Assembly: GCF_032854445.1 (NCBI RefSeq)
Contig: NC_088307.1
Location: 12,526,001-12,590,000 of the forward strand
Reading direction: 5' to 3'
From: Liolophura sinensis
Taxonomy: Eukaryota; Mollusca; Polyplacophora; Chitonida; Chitonidae
DNA length: 64,000 bases
The notes under the pieces were generated by a model, which saw nothing but the letters and a program-made list of their open reading frames with translations, had not been told where the DNA came from and ran no database searches. The translations under genes and the position numbers were made by a program. Shown piece by piece: positions 42,766-55,440 of this stretch; position 1 is the stretch's first letter, and every line of letters starts with the position of its first letter.

Positions 42766-44110
42766 AACCCCGTAGTTATCATCAGTGCCAAAAACAGGAA
42801 AACATCTTACAGAAAACATTGATCTCGACTGTTACATTACATACCGGTTGCCCTATAAACTTGACTGAAGCATAGTAACTGAAATAAGCCTCAGTAATAT
42901 ACCTTTCGTGTTTTTGTAATTTAAACCTTTGCCCTTTCTTGTTTGATTTTATTGTGTTTACAACCTTACTTTTTTAAGGTCAATTCAAAAAAAGAACGCA
43001 AGGAGAAGCAATCGGCTTCCAAATATTACAATACTTTCCGTCATTCATGTACGCAGCATGAATACGACAATCAGAACTATTGTCAGGGAATACACTACTA
43101 ACAAACAAACGATTGGAGGTAAACGTATGTTCGAAATAGAAAGCCTATGATTGATATATAGTCAGTAACTAATTTACGGGCACAAAAATCAGTGATTATA
43201 TTGATCGTTAACTGATAACAGTGGACTAAAATAAAATTACCGCTCTTCAAATAGCAAGACACATTGTTAGATTACCATTGGCAAATGCTGACAGGTAACT
43301 GTGGAAATACAGGACTTACCTCCCTCCTTTCCTGGCACACCTCATCAGACAGATAGGCTAGAGAGCAGGCCGGATTCAGCCGATAGATGTGACGGCATCG
43401 TCACGTGTGCTCTCCACAGCTCTGCGTTAATGGATTTCTATGAGTAGGCTGGACAGTAGTGTCACGACCGAGAAATCTCCTGGGATAGTTTTTACAATTA
43501 GCTGTTAACATACATCAATGTTCATTCAACAAGCACTATTGAGCCTTATATTTGTGCTTCCTTCTTATGACAAATACTTATTGTTTACAAAGTAAATTAT
43601 AAAGGGCAAATATACGATTAGTGAAAGTCACCAAAATAATATTAGTTTTGTATATACAAAGTTGGCTGTGTTTCGGAATGTGACGGAATACTTGAAGGCC
43701 TTGCAGCAACATAGAGCAGCGTAGAGCAATTCTTCTGAAGTGCTTGGTACAAACAAAGAGAAAATTGGTCAAACATAAATTACTGCTGAGTATAGCCCTC
43801 TTACATAATTATCCTGCAGCCATTATCGTCATCACCTTTTTCTGAAACCCTAACCTAGGTCACATGTATGTTAAAAATACAGAACACTTAAACGATGTCA
43901 AGTGAAGATCCATTATTCACCATCATATGAAACCTATCAATTTTTTTTTTTACTTTTTCCAACTGGGTATAATGGCTTTACAATATTGGATTACATTGTA
44001 GTCTACTCTACCAAGTGGGTATCAATGACGTCGTATGCATTGTTTTGGCTTCAAACAATTCCGAGAATGCCTTTACAACTGTATATGTAGGTATATATGC
44101 ATTTCCGAAT
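42766..44110. other. Spacer, no gene supported
   Basis: Short frames (43578-43772 minus, 43902-44090 plus) have no recognised content; otherwise featureless. Confidence 0.4.
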
Positions 44111-44114
44111 ACAA

Positions 44115-44215
44115 AAGCGTATGTGTGCGTGTATGCTTGGGGTTTAACGTCGTACTTGACAATTGTTAGTCATATGACGACGAGGAGTAATTAAGTGCAA
44201 TACAAACGTGTAGCA
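44115..44215 (+). mobile_element. Fragment of second SINE family
   Basis: 'tatgcttggggtttaacgtc' + 'gtacttgacaatt' and 'gtcatatgacgacgagga' match the left end of the elements at 17.16 and 53.17 kb; the rest is missing. Confidence 0.65.
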
Positions 44216-45200
44216 GTCTACATTCATGTATATGCATTATGTGAAAGTGGTCAAAGCTGTTGTAGAGTTTGGTGGCCGTTTTTCGTCTAAAAAGACTTTG
44301 TTATTGGTTTTATTTTGGAGGGTGAAGGGTGGGGGGGGGGGGGGGTCCAGCTTTCATATTTACCTGACTTTCTCTGATATGAAGTTTAAACAGAACCAGT
44401 GGGTATTGCTCGTTGTAATAGCTCCATCTGAGGAATTAAAACAAAAGACATCAGCATGGAAAGGAAACACACTCAGTGACATAGTTGGCAAAAGGGTCAC
44501 AAGTAAAGGAAAGGACAATAAATAATATAACCTAACAAGTGGTCAAAAACAGATCGAGACAGACCTAAACGACAGCAGCCAGTTGGGTCCGACGTGCTGG
44601 GTAACCGTATAAATTAACTTTCGATCTGGAATTCTTACCAGGCCATTGGATTCGCCGTGGGTTCATCTTTCTTCAATTTTCACTTAAATCAATGTGTCGA
44701 AACAGACAGTCGTCACCCATCAACCAAGAAGGACGTTCCACGTCAGTAATCGCAAGGTCAATTCCCAAAACGACGCGAAAAGAAACAACTAAAGAGCTAA
44801 AAAAGTATATAAAGTACTAAAATAGGAAGAAATCGTGCAAAGGGAAGCAGTCAACAGTTTTGAATGATGCTGGAAAGACGTAAGGTATGCTCAGGGCGAC
44901 TGAGCCAAATTAGCATTCTGGACACTTTCAAGGAGCATGTGTTTGTCGTCTGTTATTTAACAGTGGATCATTCGAGTTTAGCATGCGCAGCAAACCCAAG
45001 AGCAATCGCCAATACTCTGGTGCGTTTGTTAACATGAACTTTGGAATCTGTAAATAGTCAAAACAATCCTATTTGAATTTTTTTGGACATCAAACTGTTT
45101 GCTTTCCAGAAAACAAACATAAATCCATTAATCCAGTGCTGTGGACAGCAGAAATGACAATAGGTTTACGTAGGGTGATATATCCACTGGTGTCATCGAA
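44216..45200. other. Spacer with poly-G run
   Basis: A run of 14-15 G (about 44332-44346) lies in a 99-codon plus frame whose product is low-complexity around it. I do not support it as a gene. Confidence 0.4.
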
Positions 45201-45201
45201 C

Positions 45202-46244
45202 ATGTCGCCGTCCGTGTCTGATGAGGGCAGTTGGAAGAAAAGACAGGTAAGTCTACTGTGATTAAGCTGATTTAAAGCATTAAATCTATCCTGGAATATG
45301 CAGATTATAAAGATCTACATATGGCTAAATCTATGTGATAGACAAGCGATTCTAGACTAGGGAGAAAAACGAGATCAATGACGACAGTGTGATAGAGTTT
45401 TAAAATAGTCACACGTAACCGGTGAAATTAAGCGTAATTTACCTGAGTTAGGGTTTTATTCTAACTGCTCAAGTAATTTGCTTAAGTATTAGCAACCTAT
45501 ACACCCTCTAGCACCATAGTCTACGCAGAATTGGGTAAAACATGCTGTGTTGGTTACGATTTAATAGAAATTGTCACACTCGTACTTGGACGATGATGTT
45601 ACAATGTTGTTAAAATTTGATATATTTATAATGCTTTGTACATAAAAGCAAAGTTACAATGCTATGATCGAGTCTAATATACTGGGAGGAATTTAATCAT
45701 TGGAGATATTCTAAAATAACGAGAAGAAATATTTTGAAATACAATCGATTTTCATGAGGAATGTCAGATATGGATATTTGAGGTCATGGTGTGAGTGTTT
45801 AAACATTTACGTGAACAGTTAGAATGAAAACCTGACAAAAGACCCGATAACAACGGTTGCGTGTGATGATTTGCCAACTATCACATTGCCTTCGCTGCAC
45901 CGGTTTTACTCACTATCTTTTGTGTTTTTATATCGGCACAGAATACAAGCCTATCGACCCGGGATGACCCTCATCTACCTGGCGTAGGACAAGTTGTAAT
46001 TTCTATTGGATGAAAATTATTTATGATAAAACTATCCAGGCGTCGGCAGATGTTTGTACTTCAATATGTAGTGATCTGTCGGGCTCTTCAAAAACTTCCT
46101 GTAATCCAGCTTAAAGTTTCATACCCTATCTGCAGTTTTACCAGGAGGAATATGATCTCTTGTTTAACAGTTGAATTTATTTTTGCTTTTTTGCAGGAGA
46201 AAAACGGCTTTCCAACAAAGCCCGTTGGCAGTGTTGTGACCTGA
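45202..46244 (+). other. Possible two-exon leader with 30-codon frame
   Basis: ATG at 45202 opens MSPSVSDEGSWKKRQ up to a good donor (cag/GTAAGT at 45246-45247). A good acceptor (tttttgcag/) at 46196 continues in phase 0 as EKNGFPTKPVGSVVT and a stop at 46242-46244. The 30-codon product is unknown. A GPCR N-terminal relic starts 115 bp downstream, so this may be the old spliced leader of that receptor gene. No transcript evidence is available. Confidence 0.3.
45378..45905. repeat. Inverted pair of dispersed elements in the intron
   Basis: 45378-45560 is a reversed copy, and 45790-45905 a forward copy, of the element seen twice at 9.94-10.55 kb. Shared phrases include 'gttagaataaaaccc' and 'cgtgtgatgattt'-like ends. 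The arms could pair over about 110 bp with roughly three-quarters identity. Confidence 0.55.
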
Positions 46245-46359
46245 CTTCGTCGTCAGATCTCAAGATTCTGTTCTCAGAAACGCCCTCTTAATTCTGACAG
46301 AGTAAAAGAGACCACGTAGAAGTAGAACAAGGACCTGCTGAATCAAATTAAAAGATAAC

Positions 46360-46428
46360 ATGAACAACTCAACACAATTCGAAATGAATGGATTTTCGAC
46401 TGGGGCTGTGGTGACACATCTTATTTAA
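46360..46428 (+). pseudogene. GPCR N-terminal relic
   Basis: Encodes MNNSTQFEMNGFSTGAVVTH and stops two codons later. The matching start of GPCR C is MNNSTQTDGFSTGVVVTQ. Nothing of the helices is recognisable downstream. It indicates another lost family member just left of copy B. Confidence 0.6.
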
Positions 46429-47194
46429 TCAGTTGCTTGCTGGACTTAAACCAAGCCAGTATTTTTTTTTTTTGAACAAAGTTGTGAACTTAAATATGTA
46501 AAGTGTGCACACTACTGAGTCAGCAGTGGAGTGTAAAGATTATATGCAGTTACATGTAGTTATCCTCATGGCGAGGGCACTGTATGGCAGCAGAGGTTAC
46601 TCTTGAGTCCGATCCAGCAGCAGAGGTTATAGTTCCTTGTGACCCGTTAGGAGATCGCAGCCATTTTGTTTATGCTTGCATAAGACATTAGGTGATTTTC
46701 GCATAATATTTTATCCATACACATCGTGCCACCAAATCTGGCGAGTAATTTTCTTGTGAGAAGTAATTCATAACATTTTTTGGACGTTTTCTCTGTCCGT
46801 TTTTGCTTAACAACATTTGTTTTTTGAAGTTGAATCGATTTTAATGGGACATTATTTCACTGCAGAGCAAATTACTTGTTTGTCGTCGGTTAAATTAGTC
46901 TGTATACATGTTTTTCGGAATAGAGTTAGCGAAATGATTTTATTGTACTAAGAATAAAGATGTTTACTGTAAATGGAATTGCGTATGTAGTTGCTGATGA
47001 TAATGTAGAAAGAGATCTGTGCAGCTTTGAGAATTCTTCTTGTTGTAGAAAAATTTCTGTGTTGCATTTTTATCTTTATATTCACTGTGTAATTTAGTGA
47101 AAGTCATACTACATTTGTTAGGCCATTAGGTGCCTTTTAGTTGTCGTAGACCTTATAGTTGCTGTGGTGACGAGTTGTCCTTATAGCTTATTTC
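46429..47194. other. Spacer, nothing recognised
   Basis: AT-rich with no supported feature; copy B begins near its right end. Confidence 0.5.
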
Positions 47195-47490
47195 AACCCA
47201 CTCCATGGACTCCTCTCTCGTCAGATTAGGTGAGAGCAATGTCAATACTAGTGCCCTCCGATGCACTGTGGAAAGACAAGCCAACGGCCGCTACATCCTC
47301 TGGCCACCCAGGAGCGAATGGAGCGCAATGGACATGTGGATTTGTCTACCGCAAACAAACACGACGCTCACATAATACGACTAAGGAACCACGTTGACCG
47401 GAAAGCCGTTTTGAAAGACGTCAGCATGTGTTGGGACGGGCAAAGACGTCAGAGTATGACGTCACAAGTAAGTGACGTCACAAACACATC
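47195..47490 (+). promoter_or_regulatory. CRE-rich putative promoter and 5' exon, copy B
   Basis: Keeps all four CRE-like sites of copy A: TGACGTCA at 47457-47464 and 47473-47480, and AGACGTCA at about 47416 and 47443. One site perfect in A is seven of eight in B, and one imperfect in A is perfect in B. The donor caa/GTAAGT is retained. Confidence 0.5.
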
Positions 47491-48101
47491 CAATGTGTTC
47501 ATTTCAGCCAAATCGATTGTCAAGTTTGACATCACAAGCCTAGCTGTCATATCAAAGGACAGACATATTTTGATATATTCGTCAATAAATCCGCAAAGAC
47601 AGGTACTGATTTTCTTGTGTTACAGAAAAGAGATTGTTTTATAGAGATTGCTCCATATTAACTGCGTAATGCTCTGAGTAAAGTGTGACTGTCAGTCGCA
47701 CACAACCTTTCGTCTTTTAGCTATTAGCTACTCAAAGAGGCGAAAATATTTCTTTACGACAATACGACTTTTGACTTGATATCTTTATTGGTTAAGGTCA
47801 ACCTGTTGTCTGATTTCATCAAAATGAAGAAAAAAATAACTTAATTTATAAAACAAAAGTATTTAAAACACCAGATATGCCCACAAATTCATATAGGTCA
47901 TCTGCTCTAAAACTTTGTTACATTTAGTTTTCCTTTTGATATATGTATACTCTGTGCAGTTCAGTTTTGTTCGCCGTCAGATGTCAAAACGATATTTAGA
48001 TAAGGATAGTTTTAAACCAGGAATTTGTTGGACTGGGTTTCCAATTAAATCACACCATATGTGGGTTGTTTATCAGTTCGTAATTTTGCTTTTCAGAAAT
48101 C

Positions 48102-51100
48102 ATGCCCAAAGAGACAGACAAGTTGCCCGTTATTGACACAGGAATTTGCACGCGTCATTCTCAGCCATCAAGAAGACAAGGTACATTATAATCCTCATAT
48201 TACAAAACATTTACATAGAAAATATGGGATATATTATATGTCAGGTGAATGTTAAATCATCAATATTATTTTTTCAAAAAGATATAATAAAAAAGAACTA
48301 TTATAGTGTATAATGCAAGCTTCATGATGAATTTGTTTCAAAAACCTTCACCATATAATACACCCGAACTTTACAACGGCTAAGTAAAGTACACAATCTA
48401 TGATACGTTATTTGAAGCATGTTGGAAAATTGTAAGCTAATAGCAATGTGACGCTCTGCCTAATTCTCATATCTTCATTTTCAGATCGAACGAATATGCT
48501 AGTTTTGCCACCAATTCAGCCCAGGGATCAAAGCCGTGCATGTAAGTCTTCCAAATATGTTCTTGAAGAGTTAATATGATTATTAAAATTATTATTATTT
48601 AAATATGAATTGATAACTGTATTATCTGATATACCAGCCCAATGATATAAACCGTGGGACATAAATCTGTCCTAACAAATATTCTCACTTTACTTTACGT
48701 TCCTTGTTGTTCCCATGATTTCTCAAAGATTTAACCTCATAAACACAAACAGTCTGCAATCAAAGACGAGATTTTTTCTTCCGCGGAATGTTTTTATCAC
48801 GGCGTTCTATTCTAGGTATTTGTAGAGTTCCACGCCCAGCTGGAAAACAATGCCATACAGTTTTGCTGTTATGGTTCCTGTTTATTTATAAAAAAAAAAA
48901 ACAAGTTTTTGGTATTTACAACAAATATGTGATTAATATGTTGATTTAGTACCATTAAAGGGTATACAAGCGGATGATTTTTGTTTCCCAGGTCCAAAAC
49001 TGGCTAAAGACCAGTTAACTTCCAACAAGGGTGTGCGATTTTCACCTTGTCTTCCACCACTGACCAACCCAGGAAGCCAAAGGAAGACCAGACAGACGAC
49101 CTTGGAGATCAGACAGGGCAAAGGTGAATTGTTTTAGCATTTGTGTAAATGATGTATAATTAAATAGTTTATGGCATAATTTACCAGAACGGCGAGTTTT
49201 ATTCTAGAATGGTTCTAAATTAATGTATGCGTTAAGACATTCATCTACGAGGTCTAACCCTTAACCCTAGAACCATCACTGTTTATGTTAATTATTTTAC
49301 TTTTATCTTACATCCAGATGTTTTTGTTTGGGTTTTTTAAATGTTTCTTCTTTTTCAAACCTCAGTTGACACACGTTTGACATTGCCAAAAATCAAGGTC
49401 CGACCAAAACCTACAACAGAGGAGCACATAGGCTCGTAAAACTGTATTACTAGAACAGTTTGTTCCTGTCTTCAAGACCATTCCGAATGAAATGACAATT
49501 GAGACAGATGGAAAATAATGATTTGAAAATCCTAAAGTGTTTTAAACTACTGATTATCTCTGCACGTTCACCATATCATTCACCCGAAATTTACTGTGGT
49601 TAAGTAAAATACACAGCCTATGATATGTTATTTGCAGCCGGCATTGGAAAAGTGTGAGCCTATATCCATGTGCTATATCCACCCTAATTCCCGTATCTTC
49701 ATTTTCAGATGGAACGAATAGGCTAGTTTTGCCAGCAATTCAGCCCAGGAATAAAAACCATGCTTGTAAGTCCTCAAGATATGTTCTTGAAAAGTTTATA
49801 TCAATGTTAACATTAACATTAATTGAACATGAATTAATAAATGCATTATCTGATATACATGCGCACTGATATCAACATTTGGACATAAATTTTCTTCTCA
49901 CTTCATTTGGCGTGTCTTGTCGAACCAAAGATTTTTTCAAGATTTAACTTTACACTTAGGTCATGAACATAAATAACCTCCAATCCAGTCTTTATTTGGG
50001 GGGAATGTTTTTAACATGTCTTTCTATTAAATGGTATTAGGTCTTTGTAGAGTTCAACGCCCAAATTTAAAACAATGCTGTAATGGTTCCTGTTTATTTA
50101 TAAAAAAAAACAAGTTTTAGGTGTTTACGAAAATATGTGATTAGTATGTTGATTTAGTACCATTAAGAGTGCAAGAGAGTGCTTTTTGTTTCCCAGGCCC
50201 TAAACTGGCTAAAGGCCAGTTAACTCCCAACACAGGTCTGCAACCTTCAATTTGTCTGACCAACTCCGAAAGCCAAAGGGAGTTCAGACAGACGACCTTG
50301 GACATCAGACAAGGCAAAGGTGAATTGGTTTAGCCTTTGTGTAACTGATGTAGATTTATTAGTTTATCGCATAATTTACCAGATGGGCGAGTTTTATTCT
50401 AGAATGGTTCTTCGGGGAACTATTATGGAGAGACTAAATAATGTTGGCGATAAGACATTCATCTGCCAGACGTGAATCAAAATGGACTGTCAAGGTCAAT
50501 AATTCCGAGGTCTAATCCTTGGAACCCTGGAACCATCACTATTTGTATTAAATATTTTGCTTTCGTCTCACAACCAGGTGTTTTTGTTTCGGTTGTATAA
50601 ATGTTTCTCCTTTTTCTACTCACATTTGACACACGTTTGACACTGCCAATAATCCAGGTCAGACCAAAACCTACAAAAGATAATCAGATAGGTTCGTATA
50701 GCTGTAATATTAAAACAATTTGTTCCTGTCTTTAAGAACATTCCGAATGTCATGACATGTCAGACAGATCGTATATTAATGATTTAAAATCCTGAAATTT
50801 TTTAAACTGCTAATTACCTCTGCATGGACGTTTGCACAAATTGCTTCAGTCAAAAATTATTGTACGTTCCTGTTTTCTTAGGAACATTTAATATAAAAAT
50901 TCAAATGATTGTCAAACAGAGCAGTGATTTTTCGTTACTATCTGCTACTCTGCAACGTGTTGTGTGTCATCGAAGAGTTAAAAATGTAAGGACATCTTTT
51001 TCTTCAGGAAATATCGACCATTTCGGAAGAGCCATGCAACTTAAGGAGTTGAAGGAAAAACTTCTCACTGAAATTGAGAGAGAAACAGAGTTGAAGTCTT

Positions 51101-52607
51101 CTCAGACGGAGGATGAAAGGTACACGGCTTTTTAGATATTTTTGTCTTGTTGTATTTACTCCCCAACTTTGTTATCTGCAGATTTAATCCTAAAATTCAG
51201 TTTATTGATACCATGACGTTGCTGATACTGTGCAGGTTCAAACTTTACAAAACGAAAACTTGGTTTGACGAAGCTTTAAAATTTAAATTATGTAATTATT
51301 AACCATTAGATAGTTCGGTTTCTTTGTCGAGCTTTGAAATATACTTACTAATCACCCATCATATCAACTGAGCGTCTGTTCAAGATATATTAGGCCTCCA
51401 TCCCTGACGTTTATTAAGAGTTATCCTTTTAATAACTATTTATTTATTGATCTAATTGGTGTTTTATGTCCTTCTCAATATATTTCACTTAGTGTTAAAC
51501 TTTTTTTAACTCTAGAGACTAAAAGAATGAATAAATCGTCAATAATCCTCAGTCGTAATCTTCATATTATCACTGTTGTATGGAACAAGATTTGAAGCCT
51601 TCATATATTAATGGTAACTCATTAAACAGTGTTGTCTCTTCATAACCCTGTATAATTAAACAGAAATACATGGTGGCAGTGTATTGAACTGTTTTTTTTT
51701 TATTTTTAACCTTAGAATTCACTAAAACATCAGCTGTGGTCAGTAAAATAACCATTTAGCTGGGTAACATAACCTTTTGAGTATCGTAGCCGAAAATCAG
51801 AAAGTGGCAATGCCTGTTTCGATTTTGTATTCTGGGAAAATTTGTTTTAACAATAACTTAAATAGCTTTTGTCAAGAACAACATTGTTACCAAATAAAGG
51901 AAGAAACATCTGGAATACATCTTTGCTGTTACCAAAAATCTTTTTTAAGTAAAATAGTGAGTTATCATTTAGAACAGAGAAATCTTTTTTTCTCTTTCAG
52001 GTATTTGAATCATCTGAGAAAAAACTTAACAGATCTCGTGCAGGAAACGGAAGGAACGATGAGAGAAACGATGGAAATTTCTGCCAAGAGCAATGAAGTT
52101 CGGGAGACATTGACATATATGAGACGGCAGATTGCAGACTTACAGGCAAGACAAACCCGGATTACGTGCAACAGTGAGAGACTGCAGGACGCATACGTCA
52201 AATTAGAGGATGAGCTGACCAGAGAAATTCCAGACGTCATGAAAATCCTATGCCGAAATGTGTCAAATAAGGTGGATGTCTCAAGAGTTCAAAACAGATT
52301 TGCTAGCTTTGTGGAACAAAGGAAAGTGGTACAACAGAAGGCTTCCGCCTCAATCATCCGAGATGCTGCAAAAACGCAACCCCAAGCAGGTGTGCCACAT
52401 GATAAAGGAAAGATCACATCGAAAACTAAAGGTCTTTTCCACAAACTGACTGCAAGGATTTTGGGAGGCAGAAAAAAAAGACACGATGGTGATGTCAACG
52501 CATCGAGGAGTGAATCCCCAGTTCAGTACATCAGGCGAACATCTAAGAAATTGATCGGCAGATTTAAAGGACGAAACCAAATAACGCCAATCCCCAAGGA
52601 AGACTAG
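48102..52607 (+). CDS. Coiled-coil protein, 8 coding exons, copy B
   Basis: Exons 48102-48180, 48485-48541, 48992-49123, 49366-49431, 49709-49765, 50197-50319, 51008-51119, 52001-52607. Every exon has the same length as in copy A, giving 410 residues. Differences are scattered substitutions (for example MPKETDKL for MPKQTDKL, DVSRVQNRFASFVEQRK for ...VEERK), so both copies look intact. One odd point: the exon 4 donor is GC (atag/gctcgt) where copy A has GT. If exon 4 is skipped, 22 residues are lost without a shift. AATAAA lies at 52747-52752. Function as for copy A: unknown, coiled coil (about residues 177-330) with basic ends. Confidence 0.75.
48485..50700 (+). repeat. Tandem duplication of a three-exon cassette, copy B
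   Basis: Same internal exon-cassette duplication as copy A (exons 2-4 against 5-6 plus the acceptor-less third piece at about 50,630-50,690), so the cassette doubled before the gene did. Confidence 0.85.
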
Positions 52608-53164
52608 ATGGTTGTAACACGGAAGACATATTAAAGCCATGAATTTTATGTGAGGTTAAGGGGAAACATTTTTCTTGCTTAAGCGTGCTTTTTAAACAAA
52701 AATTAAACATAATCATAATTTCATAATTGTTTGACATCACTGACAAAATAAAGCTGATGTACAGACACTGGCCTTTGTACAAAAGAGTTACATCTTCTTA
52801 CTCCGCCACTCGCTTCACAGGTATAGTTTGTATAGTAAAACAGAACTTTACTGAGTTGTCTTATATTACGCATACCCTGATATTAATTTGCTATCAATGC
52901 TCTAAGCAGAGACTTTATTTTTTAATTGTTTACATTTGCATTTACATTTTACGTTTTGATCTAAATAATCTATAATGGAGAATGATGACATTTTACAAAT
53001 TGTGTCCCTTTTTGTCTTATATATGATCTGATATTGGTTACTAAAATAAATGTAAACTATGGGCTTAACATTTAAAACATTAAATTTTTAATGGACCTAT
53101 CCAAATGCTACCTTAACACAAAACAGTTTGCTTCTGATTGAAACAGGACCACGTGCCCTAACGA

Positions 53165-53530
53165 ATTGTGTCGATGAGAGTGAGTGAGGGCTTGGGGTTT
53201 AACGTCGTACTTAACAATATTTCAATCATATGACTACAAAGGAATCCTTAGGATGCATGTAATGTGCCTCCTTGTTGAAGGGCGGATTTCCACCACTCCA
53301 TTATCTAGTGCTGCTTCAATGAGACGCTTTACCGAAGGCAAGTAAGAGACTCCTCATGAACAATTATGATGATATGGGTTAACCAGTCGTTGCACTATCC
53401 CTTTAATGGTAATGCCAAACTAGGAAGTTACAACTTCCTCTTTTAAGGTCTTAGGTGTGACTCGACTCAGGATTGACCCAGAATCCACCGCTTCCGAAGC
53501 GGACGCTCTACCATCTGTGCTATCGGGACC
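53165..53530 (-). mobile_element. Second SINE family, minus strand, copy B
   Basis: More complete than its copy A partner. On minus the head reads 'tcccgatagcacagatggta' + 'gagcgtccgcttcggaagcgg', then the B-box-like 'gggtcaatcctga'. The tRNA-like anticodon arm is recognisable, confirming a tRNA-derived origin. The other end is 'gcttggggtttaacgtcgta'. Confidence 0.85.
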
Positions 53531-53799
53531 GGTTAGGGTCGATGAGATGTTTCTATCCTGGCAACATATCATGCGTTCATTCCCCAAATTTACTAGTATT
53601 GAATCTAAAGTTGACACTAGGTAAAGACGAACAGGGTCAATTTAGCACGAAGTTTCACTTTAGGCGTCTCCTTGTATATTGTATACGATCCATAACAAAT
53701 TGATAAACCATGCCGAAGACACCAGATTTGACACCAACACAGTGGATTTTTCGATCAGCTAGTAATGCTCTGTTTGCCTTGATGTCCGGCGTAAAATGA

Positions 53800-53925
53800 T
53801 TTCTTTATTTATTTATTTGATTGGTGTTTGACGCCGTACTCAAGAATATTTCACTTATACGACGGCGGCCAGAATTATGGTGGGAGGATATCGGGCAGAG
53901 ACCGGGGAAACCCAAGAACAACCCA
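53800..53925 (-). mobile_element. 5'-truncated SINE tail, copy B
   Basis: Partner of the tail at 17.77 kb: (ttta)n, 'ttgattggtgtttgacgccg', 'gacggcggccagaattatgg'. Confidence 0.8.
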
Positions 53926-54124
53926 AAACAAAAGCAAATCAATCAAAACGAGAAAAAGAACTTCGCTCATCAAAAGATAAAGTACTGGGGTGAAATAGCA
54001 ACCGATAAACTATAATATGGATTGTTATCAAGCATCACGAAAATTGTTTCAGTTTTCAGGGAGAGCAACGGCCACGTGAAGGGCTTGTATATTCCCGTAT
54101 CCTGCAGCCTACATTTATTTGGTT

Positions 54125-54470
54125 CAGAACGATATTAATTCTGTGTATTTTACAGGTATAAAATCTTTTTTTAGCCATATTTTTTTGTTTTTCTTTGTTT
54201 TTTTTTGTTTTTTTTTTGACGTACGTGCTTGTTATCCAAAGAATGGAACTTTGGATAGGGACGAGTTTCATTGATGAAAGTGTGAATTTCTTGGCTAATG
54301 GACACACGGTGTCAGGTAGTGACGGGGTTGTGCGTGGCGTAACCTTGACATTGCTAGGTACCCATCCCACCTGATGGCTTATAAATATGCAAATTTCAAC
54401 AAACATGTATGTCAAGATTTTTATAAGTGCTTTCTCACAGGCTGACCAAGATAGACAGCAATGCTTATGG
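54125..54470 (-). mobile_element. Ancient relative of the 453-bp element, copy B
   Basis: Partner of 18.1-18.4 kb but longer. It keeps 'ttctgtgtattttacaggta' + 'taaaatc', matching 'ttctgtgaattttagggtat' + 'aaagtc' of the young solo copy. It then has 'cattgatgaaagtgtgaatt', 'cattgctaggtacccatccc' and 'ctcacaggctgaccaagata'. The end with the CCCCCATTA motif is gone. Confidence 0.7.
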
Positions 54471-54859
54471 TTGAGTTATAGCACTTTTGTAATATAAAAA
54501 AGGGATATAAGGAAATACGCGTCTGCTCAATAAATTATCTGCTTTAGTTTGGCTGGAAAAACAACAACGACAATGAAGCGATTCTCCTGAACATTGGCCT
54601 TCAATGCTGAATTGATAGGTCATTCACCTCCCCCAATATCCGGGAGACTGACACCATATCTTTCCGTGTATTGTCCCTGAGTAACCGTGTAACTAATATT
54701 ATCTCCCCTTGTAATACTCTTCCAGTCTTGCGTGATTATTTGTTGATTGACTGCTTGAGGTTTCCAGTCGTTTTCAACATTATTTCGGGCATGTCACATT
54801 GGTGTTTCCTTTCAGCAGGAAATTTTCAGTCAGCTAATTTATAGCGTTTCCACACTGAA

Positions 54860-55440
54860 ACATCGTGTCCCAGACACCAACCTTGATGTCAAACTCACGA
54901 ACTGCAGACTAACATCAGGTTTAGCCATCTGTGCTCAGTGCTATAACATGAGCAAAATAAAAGTTTTCAATTAGTTACAAGGCAGTAGTTTTGCCCTACA
55001 ACGACCAAAATTGCCATAAGTTTGGTTGAAATGATCCTTATAGTATCTTGGAGATGACAATGATGACGGTAAAGAACCGCCAGAAATGTTGAAATGTTAC
55101 ACTCCAGTTCAATAATTACCAGACCAACTTTCAATACAACCTTCAATAGAAACCGCCATAAATGTATACAAAGTAAGAAAGTGAGATGGGGTCATAAAAA
55201 GAAAAGCAGACAATACTTTTTTATCGTTGATGAAATCATGCAAGTAGTAGTCTAATGATATATATCTTTATTTATCGCCATCTTTTACAATGTTTTACCT
55301 ATATTATGGAGGACGGTGAATTATAAGAGCAGAGGAGTTTAGTGGAAAGTAGAGATATTAACACCATGTTGCCAGAAGGCAAGCAGTCGTCAAGAAAGAT
55401 TAGACTGTGGAAAGAACCATGGTATCCTTATCAAACATCC
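54860..55440. other. Copy-B-specific stretch, nothing recognised
   Basis: No match to copy A and no open frame or repeat recognised; part of the 2.8 kb absent from copy A at 18.80 kb. Confidence 0.5.

Noticed and set aside
44226-44525. 99-codon frame with poly-glycine
   Set aside because: Openness depends on a poly-G run, with no domain and no second copy.
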